Part shown: piece by piece, positions 39,101 through 54,100 of the stretch
Layout of the letters: each line of letters starts with the position of its first letter
How positions within the stretch are numbered: position 1 is the stretch's first letter
Assembly: GCF_028389875.1 (NCBI RefSeq)
Contig: NC_084667.1
Location: 60,800,570 to 60,864,569, forward strand
Direction: 5' to 3'
Source: Rhea pennata
Lineage: Eukaryota; Chordata; Aves; Rheiformes; Rheidae
DNA length: 64,000 nucleotides
Position numbers and translations under genes: made by a program
The notes under the pieces: model-generated
The model's input: the letters and a program-made list of their open reading frames with translations, nothing else
What the model was told of the DNA's origin: nothing
Database searches by the model: none

Positions 39101-42100
39101 TTCGGCGGCTCCCGAGGGCACCGACACCTGGGGCTCCTTGAGGCTCACGTCCACGTCGGCGGCGCCGGCGCCCTTGGCCTCTCTGCTGCTGGACCAGCCA
39201 AAGGAAGGCATGCCGAACTTGGGCATTTTGAACTTGCTGTCCTTCGCCTTCGAGGCCTCCTTCTCTGGGGCTTTGGCTTCCCCTTCGAGGGCGAGGGCCG
39301 CCTCGGGCGCCCGCAGGTCGGCGCTGGCCTTTGGGAGGCTGATGTCGACGGAGGGCAGGGTGACGTCCACCTTGGGAGCCTTGATGTCAGCTTTGGGCAT
39401 TTTGAGGGAGGGCATTTCCACCTTCCAGCCAGCCCCGTCCGCTTTGGCAGCGGGGACGTCGGCTTTGAGGCCCAGCGCGGGGCCTTCCCCGGTGGCGGTC
39501 ACGGTGGCGGACGGGAGCTCGACCTCCGCGGCGGGCAGGCTGACCTCTGCTTCGGGCCCTTGGGCCTTGGGGGGCGACACTCCAAATTTGGGCTTGTCGA
39601 ACTTGGGCATCTTGATCTTCCCTTTCAGGCCGGCGCCTTCCACCTCGGCCCCGTCCAGCGAGCCTTCGGCGGCGGGCGCTTTCAGGTCTATGTCGGGCCC
39701 CTGGAGGCTGAGGGAGCCCTCGAGCGAGGGCAGCTGGACGTCGGGGGCCGAGAGGCTGACGTCGCCCGCGCCGGCCTTCAGCTCTGCCTCCGGGAGGCTG
39801 ACGTCGACTTTGGGCAGGCTGACGTCCGCCTCGAGTTTGGGAGCCTTGACGGTTGGCTTGGAGAAGACCACGCTGGGCACCTTGACTTTTGGCATGTGCA
39901 GTTTCATGCCGCTGCCCTCGACTTTACCGGGAGCGGCGTCCAGGCTGCCTTCGGCGTCGGGGCCCCGCAGGGTGAGCTCGCCCTCCGGGATTTCGGCCTC
40001 GGCTTTGGGCAGCGAGACCTCGGCCTTCGGCAGGCTGACCTGCACGTGGGGAGCCTTGACTTTGGGCAGTTTGACGCTGGGCATCTTGACGTCGGGCATT
40101 TTGAACCGGCCTTTCTCGGCGTCTCCTCCGGTGGCGGCGGCGCCGGCCTCGATGCTCAGCTCGGCGCCGGGAGCCTGGATGTCGGCCCCGGGCAGCGTCA
40201 GCTCGGCTTCGGCGGCTCCCGAGGGCACCGACACCTGGGGCTCCTTGAGGCTCACGTCCACGTCGGCGGCGCCGGCGCCCTTGGCCTCTCTGCTGCTGGA
40301 CCTGCCAAAGGAAGGCATGCCGAACTTGGGCATTTTGAACTTGCTGTCCTTCGCCTTCGAGGCCTCCTTCTCTGGGGCTTTGGCTTCCCCTTCGAGGGCG
40401 AGGGCCGCCTCGGGCGCCCGCAGGTCGGCGCTGGCCTTTGGGAGGCTGATGTCGACGGAGGGCAGGGTGACGTCCACCTTGGGAGCCTTGATGTCAGCTT
40501 TGGGCATTTTGAGGGAGGGCATTTCCACCTTCCAGCCAGCCCCGTCCGCTCTGGCAGCGGGGACGTCGGCTTTGAGGCCCAGCGCGGGGCCTTCCCCGGT
40601 GGCGGTCACGGTGGCGGACGGGAGCTCGACCTCCGCGGCGGGCAGGCTGACCTCTGCTTCGGGCCCTTGGGCCTTGGGGGGCGACACTCCAAATTTGGGC
40701 TTGTCGAACTTGGGCATCTTGATCTTCCCTTTCAGGCCGGCGCCTTCCACCTCGGCCCCGTCCAGCGAGCCTTCGGCGGCGGGCGCTTTCAGGTCTATGT
40801 CGGGCCCCTGGAGGCTGAGGGAGCCCTCGAGCGAGGGCAGCTGGACGTCGGGGGCCGAGAGGCTGACGTCGCCCGCGCCGGCCTTCAGCTCTGCCTCCGG
40901 GAGGCTGACGTCGACTTTGGGCAGGCTGACGTCCGCCTCGAGTTTGGGAGCCTTGACGGTTGGCTTGGAGAAGACCACGCTGGGCACCTTGACTTTTGGC
41001 ATGTGCAGTTTCATGCCGCTGCCCTCGACTTTACCGGGAGCGGCGTCCAGGCTGCCTTCGGCGTCGGGGCCCCGCAGGGTGAGCTCGCCCTCCGGGATTT
41101 CGGCCTCGGCTTTGGGCAGCGAGACCTCGGCCTTCGGCAGGCTGACCTGCACGTGGGGAGCCTTGACTTTGGGCAGTTTGACGCTGGGCATCTTGACGTC
41201 GGGCATTTTGAACCGGCCTTTCTCGGCGTCTCCTCCGGTGGCGGCGGCGCCGGCCTCGATGCTCAGCTCGGCGCCGGGAGCCTGGATGTCGGCCCCGGGC
41301 AGCGTCAGCTCGGCTTCGGCGGCTCCCGAGGGCACCGACACCTGGGGCTCCTTGAGGCTCACGTCCACGTCGGCGGCGCCGGCGCCCTTGGCCTCTCTGC
41401 TGCTGGACCAGCCAAAGGAAGGCATGCCGAACTTGGGCATTTTGAACTTGCTGTCCTTCGCCTTCGAGGCCTCCTTCTCTGGGGCTTTGGCTTCCCCTTC
41501 GAGGGCGAGGGCCGCCTCGGGCGCCCGCAGGTCGGCGCTGGCCTTTGGGAGGCTGATGTCGACGGAGGGCAGGGTGACGTCCACCTTGGGAGCCTTGATG
41601 TCAGCTTTGGGCATTTTGAGGGAGGGCATTTCCACCTTCCAGCCAGCCCCGTCCGCTCTGGCAGCGGGGACGTCGGCTTTGAGGCCCAGCGCGGGGCCTT
41701 CCCCGGTGGCGGTCACGGTGGCGGACGGGAGCTCGACCTCCGCGGCGGGCAGGCTGACCTCTGCTTCGGGCCCTTGGGCCTTGGGGGGCGACACTCCAAA
41801 TTTGGGCTTGTCGAACTTGGGCATCTTGATCTTCCCTTTCAGGCCGGCGCCTTCCACCTCGGCCCCGTCCAGCGAGCCTTCGGCGGCGGGCGCTTTCAGG
41901 TCTATGTCGGGCCCCTGGAGGCTGAGGGAGCCCTCGAGCGAGGGCAGCTGGACGTCGGGGGCCGAGAGGCTGACGTCGCCCGCGCCGGCCTTCAGCTCTG
42001 CCTCCGGGAGGCTGACGTCGACTTTGGGCAGGCTGACGTCCGCCTCGAGTTTGGGAGCCTTGACGGTTGGCTTGGAGAAGACCACGCTGGGCACCTTGAC

Positions 42101-45100
42101 TTTTGGCATGTGCAGTTTCATGCCGCTGCCCTCGACTTTACCGGGAGCGGCGTCCAGGCTGCCTTCGGCGTCGGGGCCCCGCAGGGTGAGCTCGCCCTCC
42201 GGGATTTCGGCCTCGGCTTTGGGCAGCGAGACCTCGGCCTTCGGCAGGCTGACCTGCACGTGGGGAGCCTTGACTTTGGGCAGTTTGACGCTGGGCATCT
42301 TGACGTCGGGCATTTTGAACCGGCCTTTCTCGGCGTCTCCTCCGGTGGCGGCGGCGCCGGCCTCGATGCTCAGCTCGGCGCCGGGAGCCTGGATGTCGGC
42401 CCCGGGCAGCGTCAGCTCGGCTTCGGCGGCTCCCGAGGGCACCGACACCTGGGGCTCCTTGAGGCTCACGTCCACGTCGGCGGCGCCGGCGCCCTTGGCC
42501 TCTCTGCTGCTGGACCAGCCAAAGGAAGGCATGCCGAACTTGGGCATTTTGAACTTGCTGTCCTTCGCCTTCGAGGCCTCCTTCTCTGGGGCTTTGGCTT
42601 CCCCTTCGAGGGCGAGGGCCGCCTCGGGCGCCCGCAGGTCGGCGCTGGCCTTTGGGAGGCTGATGTCGACGGAGGGCAGGGTGACGTCCACCTTGGGAGC
42701 CTTGATGTCAGCTTTGGGCATTTTGAGGGAGGGCATTTCCACCTTCCAGCCAGCCCCGTCCGCTCTGGCAGCGGGGACGTCGGCTTTGAGGCCCAGCGCG
42801 GGGCCTTCCCCGGTGGCGGTCACGGTGGCGGACGGGAGCTCGACCTCCGCGGCGGGCAGGCTGACCTCTGCTTCGGGCCCTTGGGCCTTGGGGGGCGACA
42901 CTCCAAATTTGGGCTTGTCGAACTTGGGCATCTTGATCTTCCCTTTCAGGCCGGCGCCTTCCACCTCGGCCCCGTCCAGCGAGCCTTCGGCGGCGGGCGC
43001 TTTCAGGTCTATGTCGGGCCCCTGGAGGCTGAGGGAGCCCTCGAGCGAGGGCAGCTGGACGTCGGGGGCCGAGAGGCTGACGTCGCCCGCGCCGGCCTTC
43101 AGCTCTGCCTCCGGGAGGCTGACGTCGACTTTGGGCAGGCTGACGTCCGCCTCGAGTTTGGGAGCCTTGACGGTTGGCTTGGAGAAGACCACGCTGGGCA
43201 CCTTGACTTTTGGCATGTGCAGTTTCATGCCGCTGCCCTCGACTTTACCGGGAGCGGCGTCCAGGCTGCCTTCGGCGTCGGGGCCCCGCAGGGTGAGCTC
43301 GCCCTCCGGGATTTCGGCCTCGGCTTTGGGCAGCGAGACCTCGGCCTTCGGCAGGCTGACCTGCACGTGGGGAGCCTTGACTTTGGGCAGTTTGACGCTG
43401 GGCATCTTGACGTCGGGCATTTTGAACCGGCCTTTCTCGGCGTCTCCTCCGGTGGCGGCGGCGCCGGCCTCGATGCTCAGCTCGGCGCCGGGAGCCTGGA
43501 TGTCGGCCCCGGGCAGCGTCAGCTCGGCTTCGGCGGCTCCCGAGGGCACCGACACCTGGGGCTCCTTGAGGCTCACGTCCACGTCGGCGGCGCCGGCGCC
43601 CTTGGCCTCTCTGCTGCTGGACCAGCCAAAGGAAGGCATGCCGAACTTGGGCATTTTGAACTTGCTGTCCTTCGCCTTCGAGGCCTCCTTCTCTGGGGCT
43701 TTGGCTTCCCCTTCGAGGGCGAGGGCCGCCTCGGGCGCCCGCAGGTCGGCGCTGGCCTTTGGGAGGCTGATGTCGACGGAGGGCAGGGTGACGTCCACCT
43801 TGGGAGCCTTGATGTCAGCTTTGGGCATTTTGAGGGAGGGCATTTCCACCTTCCAGCCAGCCCCGTCCGCTCTGGCAGCGGGGACGTCGGCTTTGAGGCC
43901 CAGCGCGGGGCCTTCCCCGGTGGCGGTCACGGTGGCGGACGGGAGCTCGACCTCCGCGGCGGGCAGGCTGACCTCTGCTTCGGGCCCTTGGGCCTTGGGG
44001 GGCGACACTCCAAATTTGGGCTTGTCGAACTTGGGCATCTTGATCTTCCCTTTCAGGCCGGCGCCTTCCACCTCGGCCCCGTCCAGCGAGCCTTCGGCGG
44101 CGGGCGCTTTCAGGTCTATGTCGGGCCCCTGGAGGCTGAGGGAGCCCTCGAGCGAGGGCAGCTGGACGTCGGGGGCCGAGAGGCTGACGTCGCCCGCGCC
44201 GGCCTTCAGCTCTGCCTCCGGGAGGCTGACGTCGACTTTGGGCAGGCTGACGTCCGCCTCGAGTTTGGGAGCCTTGACGGTTGGCTTGGAGAAGACCACG
44301 CTGGGCACCTTGACTTTTGGCATGTGCAGTTTCATGCCGCTGCCCTCGACTTTACCGGGAGCGGCGTCCAGGCTGCCTTCGGCGTCGGGGCCCCGCAGGG
44401 TGAGCTCGCCCTCCGGGATTTCGGCCTCGGCTTTGGGCAGCGAGACCTCGGCCTTCGGCAGGCTGACCTGCACGTGGGGAGCCTTGACTTTGGGCAGTTT
44501 GACGCTGGGCATCTTGACGTCGGGCATTTTGAACCGGCCTTTCTCGGCGTCTCCTCCGGTGGCGGCGGCGCCGGCCTCGATGCTCAGCTCGGCGCCGGGA
44601 GCCTGGATGTCGGCCCCGGGCAGCGTCAGCTCGGCTTCGGCGGCTCCCGAGGGCACCGACACCTGGGGCTCCTTGAGGCTCACGTCCACGTCGGCGGCGC
44701 CGGCGCCCTTGGCCTCTCTGCTGCTGGACCAGCCAAAGGAAGGCATGCCGAACTTGGGCATTTTGAACTTGCTGTCCTTCGCCTTCGAGGCCTCCTTCTC
44801 TGGGGCTTTGGCTTCCCCTTCGAGGGCGAGGGCCGCCTCGGGCGCCCGCAGGTCGGCGCTGGCCTTTGGGAGGCTGATGTCGACGGAGGGCAGGGTGACG
44901 TCCACCTTGGGAGCCTTGATGTCAGCTTTGGGCATTTTGAGGGAGGGCATTTCCACCTTCCAGCCAGCCCCGTCCGCTCTGGCAGCGGGGACGTCGGCTT
45001 TGAGGCCCAGCGCGGGGCCTTCCCCGGTGGCGGTCACGGTGGCGGACGGGAGCTCGACCTCCGCGGCGGGCAGGCTGACCTCTGCTTCGGGCCCTTGGGC

Positions 45101-48100
45101 CTTGGGGGGCGACACTCCAAATTTGGGCTTGTCGAACTTGGGCATCTTGATCTTCCCTTTCAGGCCGGCGCCTTCCACCTCGGCCCCGTCCAGCGAGCCT
45201 TCGGCGGCGGGCGCTTTCAGGTCTATGTCGGGCCCCTGGAGGCTGAGGGAGCCCTCGAGCGAGGGCAGCTGGACGTCGGGGGCCGAGAGGCTGACGTCGC
45301 CCGCGCCGGCCTTCAGCTCTGCCTCCGGGAGGCTGACGTCGACTTTGGGCAGGCTGACGTCCGCCTCGAGTTTGGGAGCCTTGACGGTTGGCTTGGAGAA
45401 GACCACGCTGGGCACCTTGACTTTTGGCATGTGCAGTTTCATGCCGCTGCCCTCGACTTTACCGGGAGCGGCGTCCAGGCTGCCTTCGGCGTCGGGGCCC
45501 CGCAGGGTGAGCTCGCCCTCCGGGATTTCGGCCTCGGCTTTGGGCAGCGAGACCTCGGCCTTCGGCAGGCTGACCTGCACGTGGGGAGCCTTGACTTTGG
45601 GCAGTTTGACGCTGGGCATCTTGACGTCGGGCATTTTGAACCGGCCTTTCTCGGCGTCTCCTCCGGTGGCGGCGGCGCCGGCCTCGATGCTCAGCTCGGC
45701 GCCGGGAGCCTGGATGTCGGCCCCGGGCAGCGTCAGCTCGGCTTCGGCGGCTCCCGAGGGCACCGACACCTGGGGCTCCTTGAGGCTCACGTCCACGTCG
45801 GCGGCGCCGGCGCCCTTGGCCTCTCTGCTGCTGGACCAGCCAAAGGAAGGCATGCCGAACTTGGGCATTTTGAACTTGCTGTCCTTCGCCTTCGAGGCCT
45901 CCTTCTCTGGGGCTTTGGCTTCCCCTTCGAGGGCGAGGGCCGCCTCGGGCGCCCGCAGGTCGGCGCTGGCCTTTGGGAGGCTGATGTCGACGGAGGGCAG
46001 GCTGACGTCCACCTTGGGAGCCTTGATGTCAGCTTTGGGCATTTTGAGGGAGGGCATTTCCACCTTCCAGCCAGCCCCGTCCGCTCTGGCAGCGGGGACG
46101 TCGGCTTTGAGGCCCAGCGCGGGGCCTTCCCCGGTGGCGGTCACGGTGGCGGACGGGAGCTCGACCTCCGCGGCGGGCAGGCTGACCTCTGCTTCGGGCC
46201 CTTGGGCCTTGGGGGGCGACACTCCAAATTTGGGCTTGTCGAACTTGGGCATCTTGATCTTCCCTTTCAGGCCGGCGCCTTCCACCTCGGCCCCGTCCAG
46301 CGAGCCTTCGGCGGCGGGCGCTTTCAGGTCTATGTCGGGCCCCTGGAGGCTGAGGGAGCCCTCGAGCGAGGGCAGCTGGACGTCGGGGGCCGAGAGGCTG
46401 ACGTCGCCCGCGCCGGCCTTCAGCTCTGCCTCCGGGAGGCTGACGTCGACTTTGGGCAGGCTGACGTCCGCCTCGAGTTTGGGAGCCTTGACGGTTGGCT
46501 TGGAGAAGACCACGCTGGGCACCTTGACTTTTGGCATGTGCAGTTTCATGCCGCTGCCCTCGACTTTACCGGGAGCGGCGTCCAGGCTGCCTTCGGCGTC
46601 GGGGCCCCGCAGGGTGAGCTCGCCCTCCGGGATTTCGGCCTCGGCTTTGGGCAGCGAGACCTCGGCCTTCGGCAGGCTGACCTGCACGTGGGGAGCCTTG
46701 ACTTTGGGCAGTTTGACGCTGGGCATCTTGACGTCGGGCATTTTGAACCGGCCTTTCTCGGCGTCTCCTCCGGTGGCGGCGGCGCCGGCCTCGATGCTCA
46801 GCTCGGCGCCGGGAGCCTGGATGTCGGCCCCGGGCAGCGTCAGCTCGGCTTCGGCGGCTCCCGAGGGCACCGACACCTGGGGCTCCTTGAGGCTCACGTC
46901 CACGTCGGCGGCGCCGGCGCCCTTGGCCTCTCTGCTGCTGGACCAGCCAAAGGAAGGCATGCCGAACTTGGGCATTTTGAACTTGCTGTCCTTCGCCTTC
47001 GAGGCCTCCTTCTCTGGGGCTTTGGCTTCCCCTTCGAGGGCGAGGGCCGCCTCGGGCGCCCGCAGGTCGGCGCTGGCCTTTGGGAGGCTGATGTCGACGG
47101 AGGGCAGGCTGACGTCCACCTTGGGAGCCTTGATGTCAGCTTTGGGCATTTTGAGGGAGGGCATTTCCACCTTCCAGCCAGCCCCGTCCGCTCTGGCAGC
47201 GGGGACGTCGGCTTTGAGGCCCAGCGCGGGGCCTTCCCCGGTGGCGGTCACGGTGGCGGACGGGAGCTCGACCTCCGCGGCGGGCAGGCTGACCTCTGCT
47301 TCGGGCCCTTGGGCCTTGGGGGGCGACACTCCAAATTTGGGCTTGTCGAACTTGGGCATCTTGATCTTCCCTTTCAGGCCGGCGCCTTCCACCTCGGCCC
47401 CGTCCAGCGAGCCTTCGGCGGCGGGCGCTTTCAGGTCTATGTCGGGCCCCTGGAGGCTGAGGGAGCCCTCGAGCGAGGGCAGCTGGACGTCGGGGGCCGA
47501 GAGGCTGACGTCGCCCGCGCCGGCCTTCAGCTCTGCCTCCGGGAGGCTGACGTCGACTTTGGGCAGGCTGACGTCCGCCTCGAGTTTGGGAGCCTTGACG
47601 GTTGGCTTGGAGAAGACCACGCTGGGCACCTTGACTTTTGGCATGTGCAGTTTCATGCCGCTGCCCTCGACTTTACCGGGAGCGGCGTCCAGGCTGCCTT
47701 CGGCGTCGGGGCCCCGCAGGGTGAGCTCGCCCTCCGGGATTTCGGCCTCGGCTTTGGGCAGCGAGACCTCGGCCTTCGGCAGGCTGACCTGCACGTGGGG
47801 AGCCTTGACTTTGGGCAGTTTGACGCTGGGCATCTTGACGTCGGGCATTTTGAACCGGCCTTTCTCGGCGTCTCCTCCGGTGGCGGCGGCGCCGGCCTCG
47901 ATGCTCAGCTCGGCGCCGGGAGCCTGGATGTCGGCCCCGGGCAGCGTCAGCTCGGCTTCGGCGGCTCCCGAGGGCACCGACACCTGGGGCTCCTTGAGGC
48001 TCACGTCCACGTCGGCGGCGCCGGCGCCCTTGGCCTCTCTGCTGCTGGACCAGCCAAAGGAAGGCATGCCGAACTTGGGCATTTTGAACTTGCTGTCCTT

Positions 48101-51100
48101 CGCCTTCGAGGCCTCCTTCTCTGGGGCTTTGGCTTCCCCTTCGAGGGCGAGGGCCGCCTCGGGCGCCCGCAGGTCGGCGCTGGCCTTTGGGAGGCTGATG
48201 TCGACGGAGGGCAGGCTGACGTCCACCTTGGGAGCCTTGATGTCAGCTTTGGGCATTTTGAGGGAGGGCATTTCCACCTTCCAGCCAGCCCCGTCCGCTC
48301 TGGCAGCGGGGACGTCGGCTTTGAGGCCCAGCGCGGGGCCTTCCCCGGTGGCGGTCACGGTGGCGGACGGGAGCTCGACCTCCGCGGCGGGCAGGCTGAC
48401 CTCTGCTTCGGGCCCTTGGGCCTTGGGGGGCGACACTCCAAATTTGGGCTTGTCGAACTTGGGCATCTTGATCTTCCCTTTCAGGCCGGCGCCTTCCACC
48501 TCGGCCCCGTCCAGCGAGCCTTCGGCGGCGGGCGCTTTCAGGTCTATGTCGGGCCCCTGGAGGCTGAGGGAGCCCTCGAGCGAGGGCAGCTGGACGTCGG
48601 GGGCCGAGAGGCTGACGTCGCCCGCGCCGGCCTTCAGCTCTGCCTCCGGGAGGCTGACGTCGACTTTGGGCAGGCTGACGTCCGCCTCGAGTTTGGGAGC
48701 CTTGACGGTTGGCTTGGAGAAGACCACGCTGGGCACCTTGACTTTTGGCATGTGCAGTTTCATGCCGCTGCCCTCGACTTTACCGGGAGCGGCGTCCAGG
48801 CTGCCTTCGGCGTCGGGGCCCCGCAGGGTGAGCTCGCCCTCCGGGATTTCGGCCTCGGCTTTGGGCAGCGAGACCTCGGCCTTCGGCAGGCTGACCTGCA
48901 CGTGGGGAGCCTTGACTTTGGGCAGTTTGACGCTGGGCATCTTGACGTCGGGCATTTTGAACCGGCCTTTCTCGGCGTCTCCTCCGGTGGCGGCGGCGCC
49001 GGCCTCGATGCTCAGCTCGGCGCCGGGAGCCTGGATGTCGGCCCCGGGCAGCGTCAGCTCGGCTTCGGCGGCTCCCGAGGGCACCGACACCTGGGGCTCC
49101 TTGAGGCTCACGTCCACGTCGGCGGCGCCGGCGCCCTTGGCCTCTCTGCTGCTGGACCAGCCAAAGGAAGGCATGCCGAACTTGGGCATTTTGAACTTGC
49201 TGTCCTTCGCCTTCGAGGCCTCCTTCTCTGGGGCTTTGGCTTCCCCTTCGAGGGCGAGGGCCGCCTCGGGCGCCCGCAGGTCGGCGCTGGCCTTTGGGAG
49301 GCTGATGTCGACGGAGGGCAGGCTGACGTCCACCTTGGGAGCCTTGATGTCAGCTTTGGGCATTTTGAGGGAGGGCATTTCCACCTTCCAGCCAGCCCCG
49401 TCCGCTCTGGCAGCGGGGACGTCGGCTTTGAGGCCCAGCGCGGGGCCTTCCCCGGTGGCGGTCACGGTGGCGGACGGGAGCTCGACCTCCGCGGCGGGCA
49501 GGCTGACCTCTGCTTCGGGCCCTTGGGCCTTGGGGGGCGACACTCCAAATTTGGGCTTGTCGAACTTGGGCATCTTGATCTTCCCTTTCAGGCCGGCGCC
49601 TTCCACCTCGGCCCCGTCCAGCGAGCCTTCGGCGGCGGGCGCTTTCAGGTCTATGTCGGGCCCCTGGAGGCTGAGGGAGCCCTCGAGCGAGGGCAGCTGG
49701 ACGTCGGGGGCCGAGAGGCTGACGTCGCCCGCGCCGGCCTTCAGCTCTGCCTCCGGGAGGCTGACGTCGACTTTGGGCAGGCTGACGTCCGCCTCGAGTT
49801 TGGGAGCCTTGACGGTTGGCTTGGAGAAGACCACGCTGGGCACCTTGACTTTTGGCATGTGCAGTTTCATGCCGCTGCCCTCGACTTTACCGGGAGCGGC
49901 GTCCAGGCTGCCTTCGGCGTCGGGGCCCCGCAGGGTGAGCTCGCCCTCCGGGATTTCGGCCTCGGCTTTGGGCAGCGAGACCTCGGCCTTCGGCAGGCTG
50001 ACCTGCACGTGGGGAGCCTTGACTTTGGGCAGTTTGACGCTGGGCATCTTGACGTCGGGCATTTTGAACCGGCCTTTCTCGGCGTCTCCTCCGGTGGCGG
50101 CGGCGCCGGCCTCGATGCTCAGCTCGGCGCCGGGAGCCTGGATGTCGGCCCCGGGCAGCGTCAGCTCGGCTTCGGCGGCTCCCGAGGGCACCGACACCTG
50201 GGGCTCCTTGAGGCTCACGTCCACGTCGGCGGCGCCGGCGCCCTTGGCCTCTCTGCTGCTGGACCAGCCAAAGGAAGGCATGCCGAACTTGGGCATTTTG
50301 AACTTGCTGTCCTTCGCCTTCGAGGCCTCCTTCTCTGGGGCTTTGGCTTCCCCTTCGAGGGCGAGGGCCGCCTCGGGCGCCCGCAGGTCGGCGCTGGCCT
50401 TTGGGAGGCTGATGTCGACGGAGGGCAGGGTGACGTCCACCTTGGGAGCCTTGATGTCAGCTTTGGGCATTTTGAGGGAGGGCATTTCCACCTTCCAGCC
50501 AGCCCCGTCCGCTCTGGCAGCGGGGACGTCGGCTTTGAGGCCCAGCGCGGGGCCTTCCCCGGTGGCGGTCACGGTGGCGGACGGGAGCTCGACCTCCGCG
50601 GCGGGCAGGCTGACCTCTGCTTCGGGCCCTTGGGCCTTGGGGGGCGACACTCCAAATTTGGGCTTGTCGAACTTGGGCATCTTGATCTTCCCTTTCAGGC
50701 CGGCGCCTTCCACCTCGGCCCCGTCCAGCGAGCCTTCGGCGGCGGGCGCTTTCAGGTCTATGTCGGGCCCCTGGAGGCTGAGGGAGCCCTCGAGCGAGGG
50801 CAGCTGGACGTCGGGGGCCGAGAGGCTGACGTCGCCCGCGCCGGCCTTCAGCTCTGCCTCCGGGAGGCTGACGTCGACTTTGGGCAGGCTGACGTCCGCC
50901 TCGAGTTTGGGAGCCTTGACGGTTGGCTTGGAGAAGACCACGCTGGGCACCTTGACTTTTGGCATGTGCAGTTTCATGCCGCTGCCCTCGACTTTACCGG
51001 GAGCGGCGTCCAGGCTGCCTTCGGCGTCGGGGCCCCGCAGGGTGAGCTCGCCCTCCGGGATTTCGGCCTCGGCTTTGGGCAGCGAGACCTCGGCCTTCGG

Positions 51101-54100
51101 CAGGCTGACCTGCACGTGGGGAGCCTTGACTTTGGGCAGTTTGACGCTGGGCATCTTGACGTCGGGCATTTTGAACCGGCCTTTCTCGGCGTCTCCTCCG
51201 GTGGCGGCGGCGCCGGCCTCGATGCTCAGCTCGGCGCCGGGAGCCTGGATGTCGGCCCCGGGCAGCGTCAGCTCGGCTTCGGCGGCTCCCGAGGGCACCG
51301 ACACCTGGGGCTCCTTGAGGCTCACGTCCACGTCGGCGGCGCCGGCGCCCTTGGCCTCTCTGCTGCTGGACCAGCCAAAGGAAGGCATGCCGAACTTGGG
51401 CATTTTGAACTTGCTGTCCTTCGCCTTCGAGGCCTCCTTCTCTGGGGCTTTGGCTTCCCCTTCGAGGGCGAGGGCTGCCTCGGGCGCCCGCAGGTCGGCG
51501 CTGGCCTTTGGGAGGCTGATGTCGACGGAGGGCAGGGTGACGTCCACCTTGGGAGCCTTGATGTCAGCTTTGGGCATTTTGAGGGAGGGCATTTCCACCT
51601 TCCAGCCAGCCCCGTCCGCTCTGGCAGCGGGGACGTCGGCTTTGAGGCCCAGCGCGGGGCCTTCCCCGGTGGCGGTCACGGTGGCGGACGGGAGCTCGAC
51701 CTCCGCGGCGGGCAGGCTGACCTCTGCTTCGGGCCCTTGGGCCTTGGGGGGCGACACTCCAAATTTGGGCTTGTCGAACTTGGGCATCTTGATCTTCCCT
51801 TTCAGGCCGGCGCCTTCCACCTCGGCCCCGTCCAGCGAGCCTTCGGCGGCGGGCGCTTTCAGGTCTATGTCGGGCCCCTGGAGGCTGAGGGAGCCCTCGA
51901 GCGAGGGCAGCTGGACGTCGGGGGCCGAGAGGCTGACGTCGCCCGCGCCGGCCTTCAGCTCTGCCTCCGGGAGGCTGACGTCGACTTTGGGCAGGCTGAC
52001 GTCCGCCTCGAGTTTGGGAGCCTTGACGGTTGGCTTGGAGAAGACCACGCTGGGCACCTTGACTTTTGGCATGTGCAGTTTCATGCCGCTGCCCTCGACT
52101 TTACCGGGAGCGGCGTCCAGGCTGCCTTCGGCGTCGGGGCCCCGCAGGGTGAGCTCGCCCTCCGGGATTTCGGCCTCGGCTTTGGGCAGCGAGACCTCGG
52201 CCTTCGGCAGGCTGACCTGCACGTGGGGAGCCTTGACTTTGGGCAGTTTGACGCTGGGCATCTTGACGTCGGGCATTTTGAACCGGCCTTTCTCGGCGTC
52301 TCCTCCGGTGGCGGCGGCGCCGGCCTCGATGCTCAGCTCGGCGCCGGGAGCCTGGATGTCGGCCCCGGGCAGCGTCAGCTCGGCTTCGGCGGCTCCCGAG
52401 GGCACCGACACCTGGGGCTCCTTGAGGCTCACGTCCACGTCGGCGGCGCCGGCGCCCTTGGCCTCTCTGCTGCTGGACCAGCCAAAGGAAGGCATGCCGA
52501 ACTTGGGCATTTTGAACTTGCTGTCCTTCGCCTTCGAGGCCTCCTTCTCTGGGGCTTTGGCTTCCCCTTCGAGGGCGAGGGCCGCCTCGGGCGCCCGCAG
52601 GTCGGCGCTGGCCTTTGGGAGGCTGATGTCGACGGAGGGCAGGCTGACGTCCACCTTGGGAGCCTTGATGTCAGCTTTGGGCATTTTGAGGGAGGGCATT
52701 TCCACCTTCCAGCCAGCCCCGTCCGCTCTGGCAGCGGGGACGTCGGCTTTGAGGCCCAGCGCGGGGCCTTCCCCGGTGGCGGTCACGGTGGCGGACGGGA
52801 GCTCGACCTCCGCGGCGGGCAGGCTGACCTCTGCTTCGGGCCCTTGGGCCTTGGGGGGCGACACTCCAAATTTGGGCTTGTCGAACTTGGGCATCTTGAT
52901 CTTCCCTTTCAGGCCGGCGCCTTCCACCTCGGCCCCGTCCAGCGAGCCTTCGGCGGCGGGCGCTTTCAGGTCTATGTCGGGCCCCTGGAGGCTGAGGGAG
53001 CCCTCGAGCGAGGGCAGCTGGACGTCGGGGGCCGAGAGGCTGACGTCGCCCGCGCCGGCCTTCAGCTCTGCCTCCGGGAGGCTGACGTCGACTTTGGGCA
53101 GGCTGACGTCCGCCTCGAGTTTGGGAGCCTTGACGGTTGGCTTGGAGAAGACCACGCTGGGCACCTTGACTTTTGGCATGTGCAGTTTCATGCCGCTGCC
53201 CTCGACTTTACCGGGAGCGGCGTCCAGGCTGCCTTCGGCGTCGGGGCCCCGCAGGGTGAGCTCGCCCTCCGGGATTTCGGCCTCGGCTTTGGGCAGCGAG
53301 ACCTCGGCCTTCGGCAGGCTGACCTGCACGTGGGGAGCCTTGACTTTGGGCAGTTTGACGCTGGGCATCTTGACGTCGGGCATTTTGACCCGGCCTTTCT
53401 CGGCGTCTCCTCCGGTGGCGGCGGCGCCGGCCTCGATGCTCAGCTCGGCGCCGGGAGCCTGGATGTCGGCCCCGGGCAGCGTCAGCTCGGCTTCGGCGGC
53501 TCCCGAGGGCACCGACACCTGGGGCTCCTTGAGGCTCACGTCCACGTCGGCGGCGCCGGCGCCCTTGGCCTCTCTGCTGCTGGACCAGCCAAAGGAAGGC
53601 ATGCCGAACTTGGGCATTTTGAACTTGCTGTCCTTCGCCTTCGAGGCCTCCTTCTCTGGGGCTTTGGCTTCCCCTTCGAGGGCGAGGGCCGCCTCGGGCG
53701 CCCGCAGGTCGGCGCTGGCCTTTGGGAGGCTGATGTCGACGGAGGGCAGGGTGACGTCCACCTTGGGAGCCTTGATGTCAGCTTTGGGCATTTTGAGGGA
53801 GGGCATTTCCACCTTCCAGCCAGCCCCGTCCGCTCTGGCAGCGGGGACGTCGGCTTTGAGGCCCAGCGCGGGGCCTTCCCCGGTGGCGGTCACGGTGGCG
53901 GACGGGAGCTCGACCTCCGCGGCGGGCAGGCTGACCTCTGCTTCGGGCCCTTGGGCCTTGGGGGGCGACACTCCAAATTTGGGCTTGTCGAACTTGGGCA
54001 TCTTGATCTTCCCTTTCAGGCCGGCGCCTTCCACCTCGGCCCCGTCCAGCGAGCCTTCGGCGGCGGGCGCTTTCAGGTCTATGTCGGGCCCCTGGAGGCT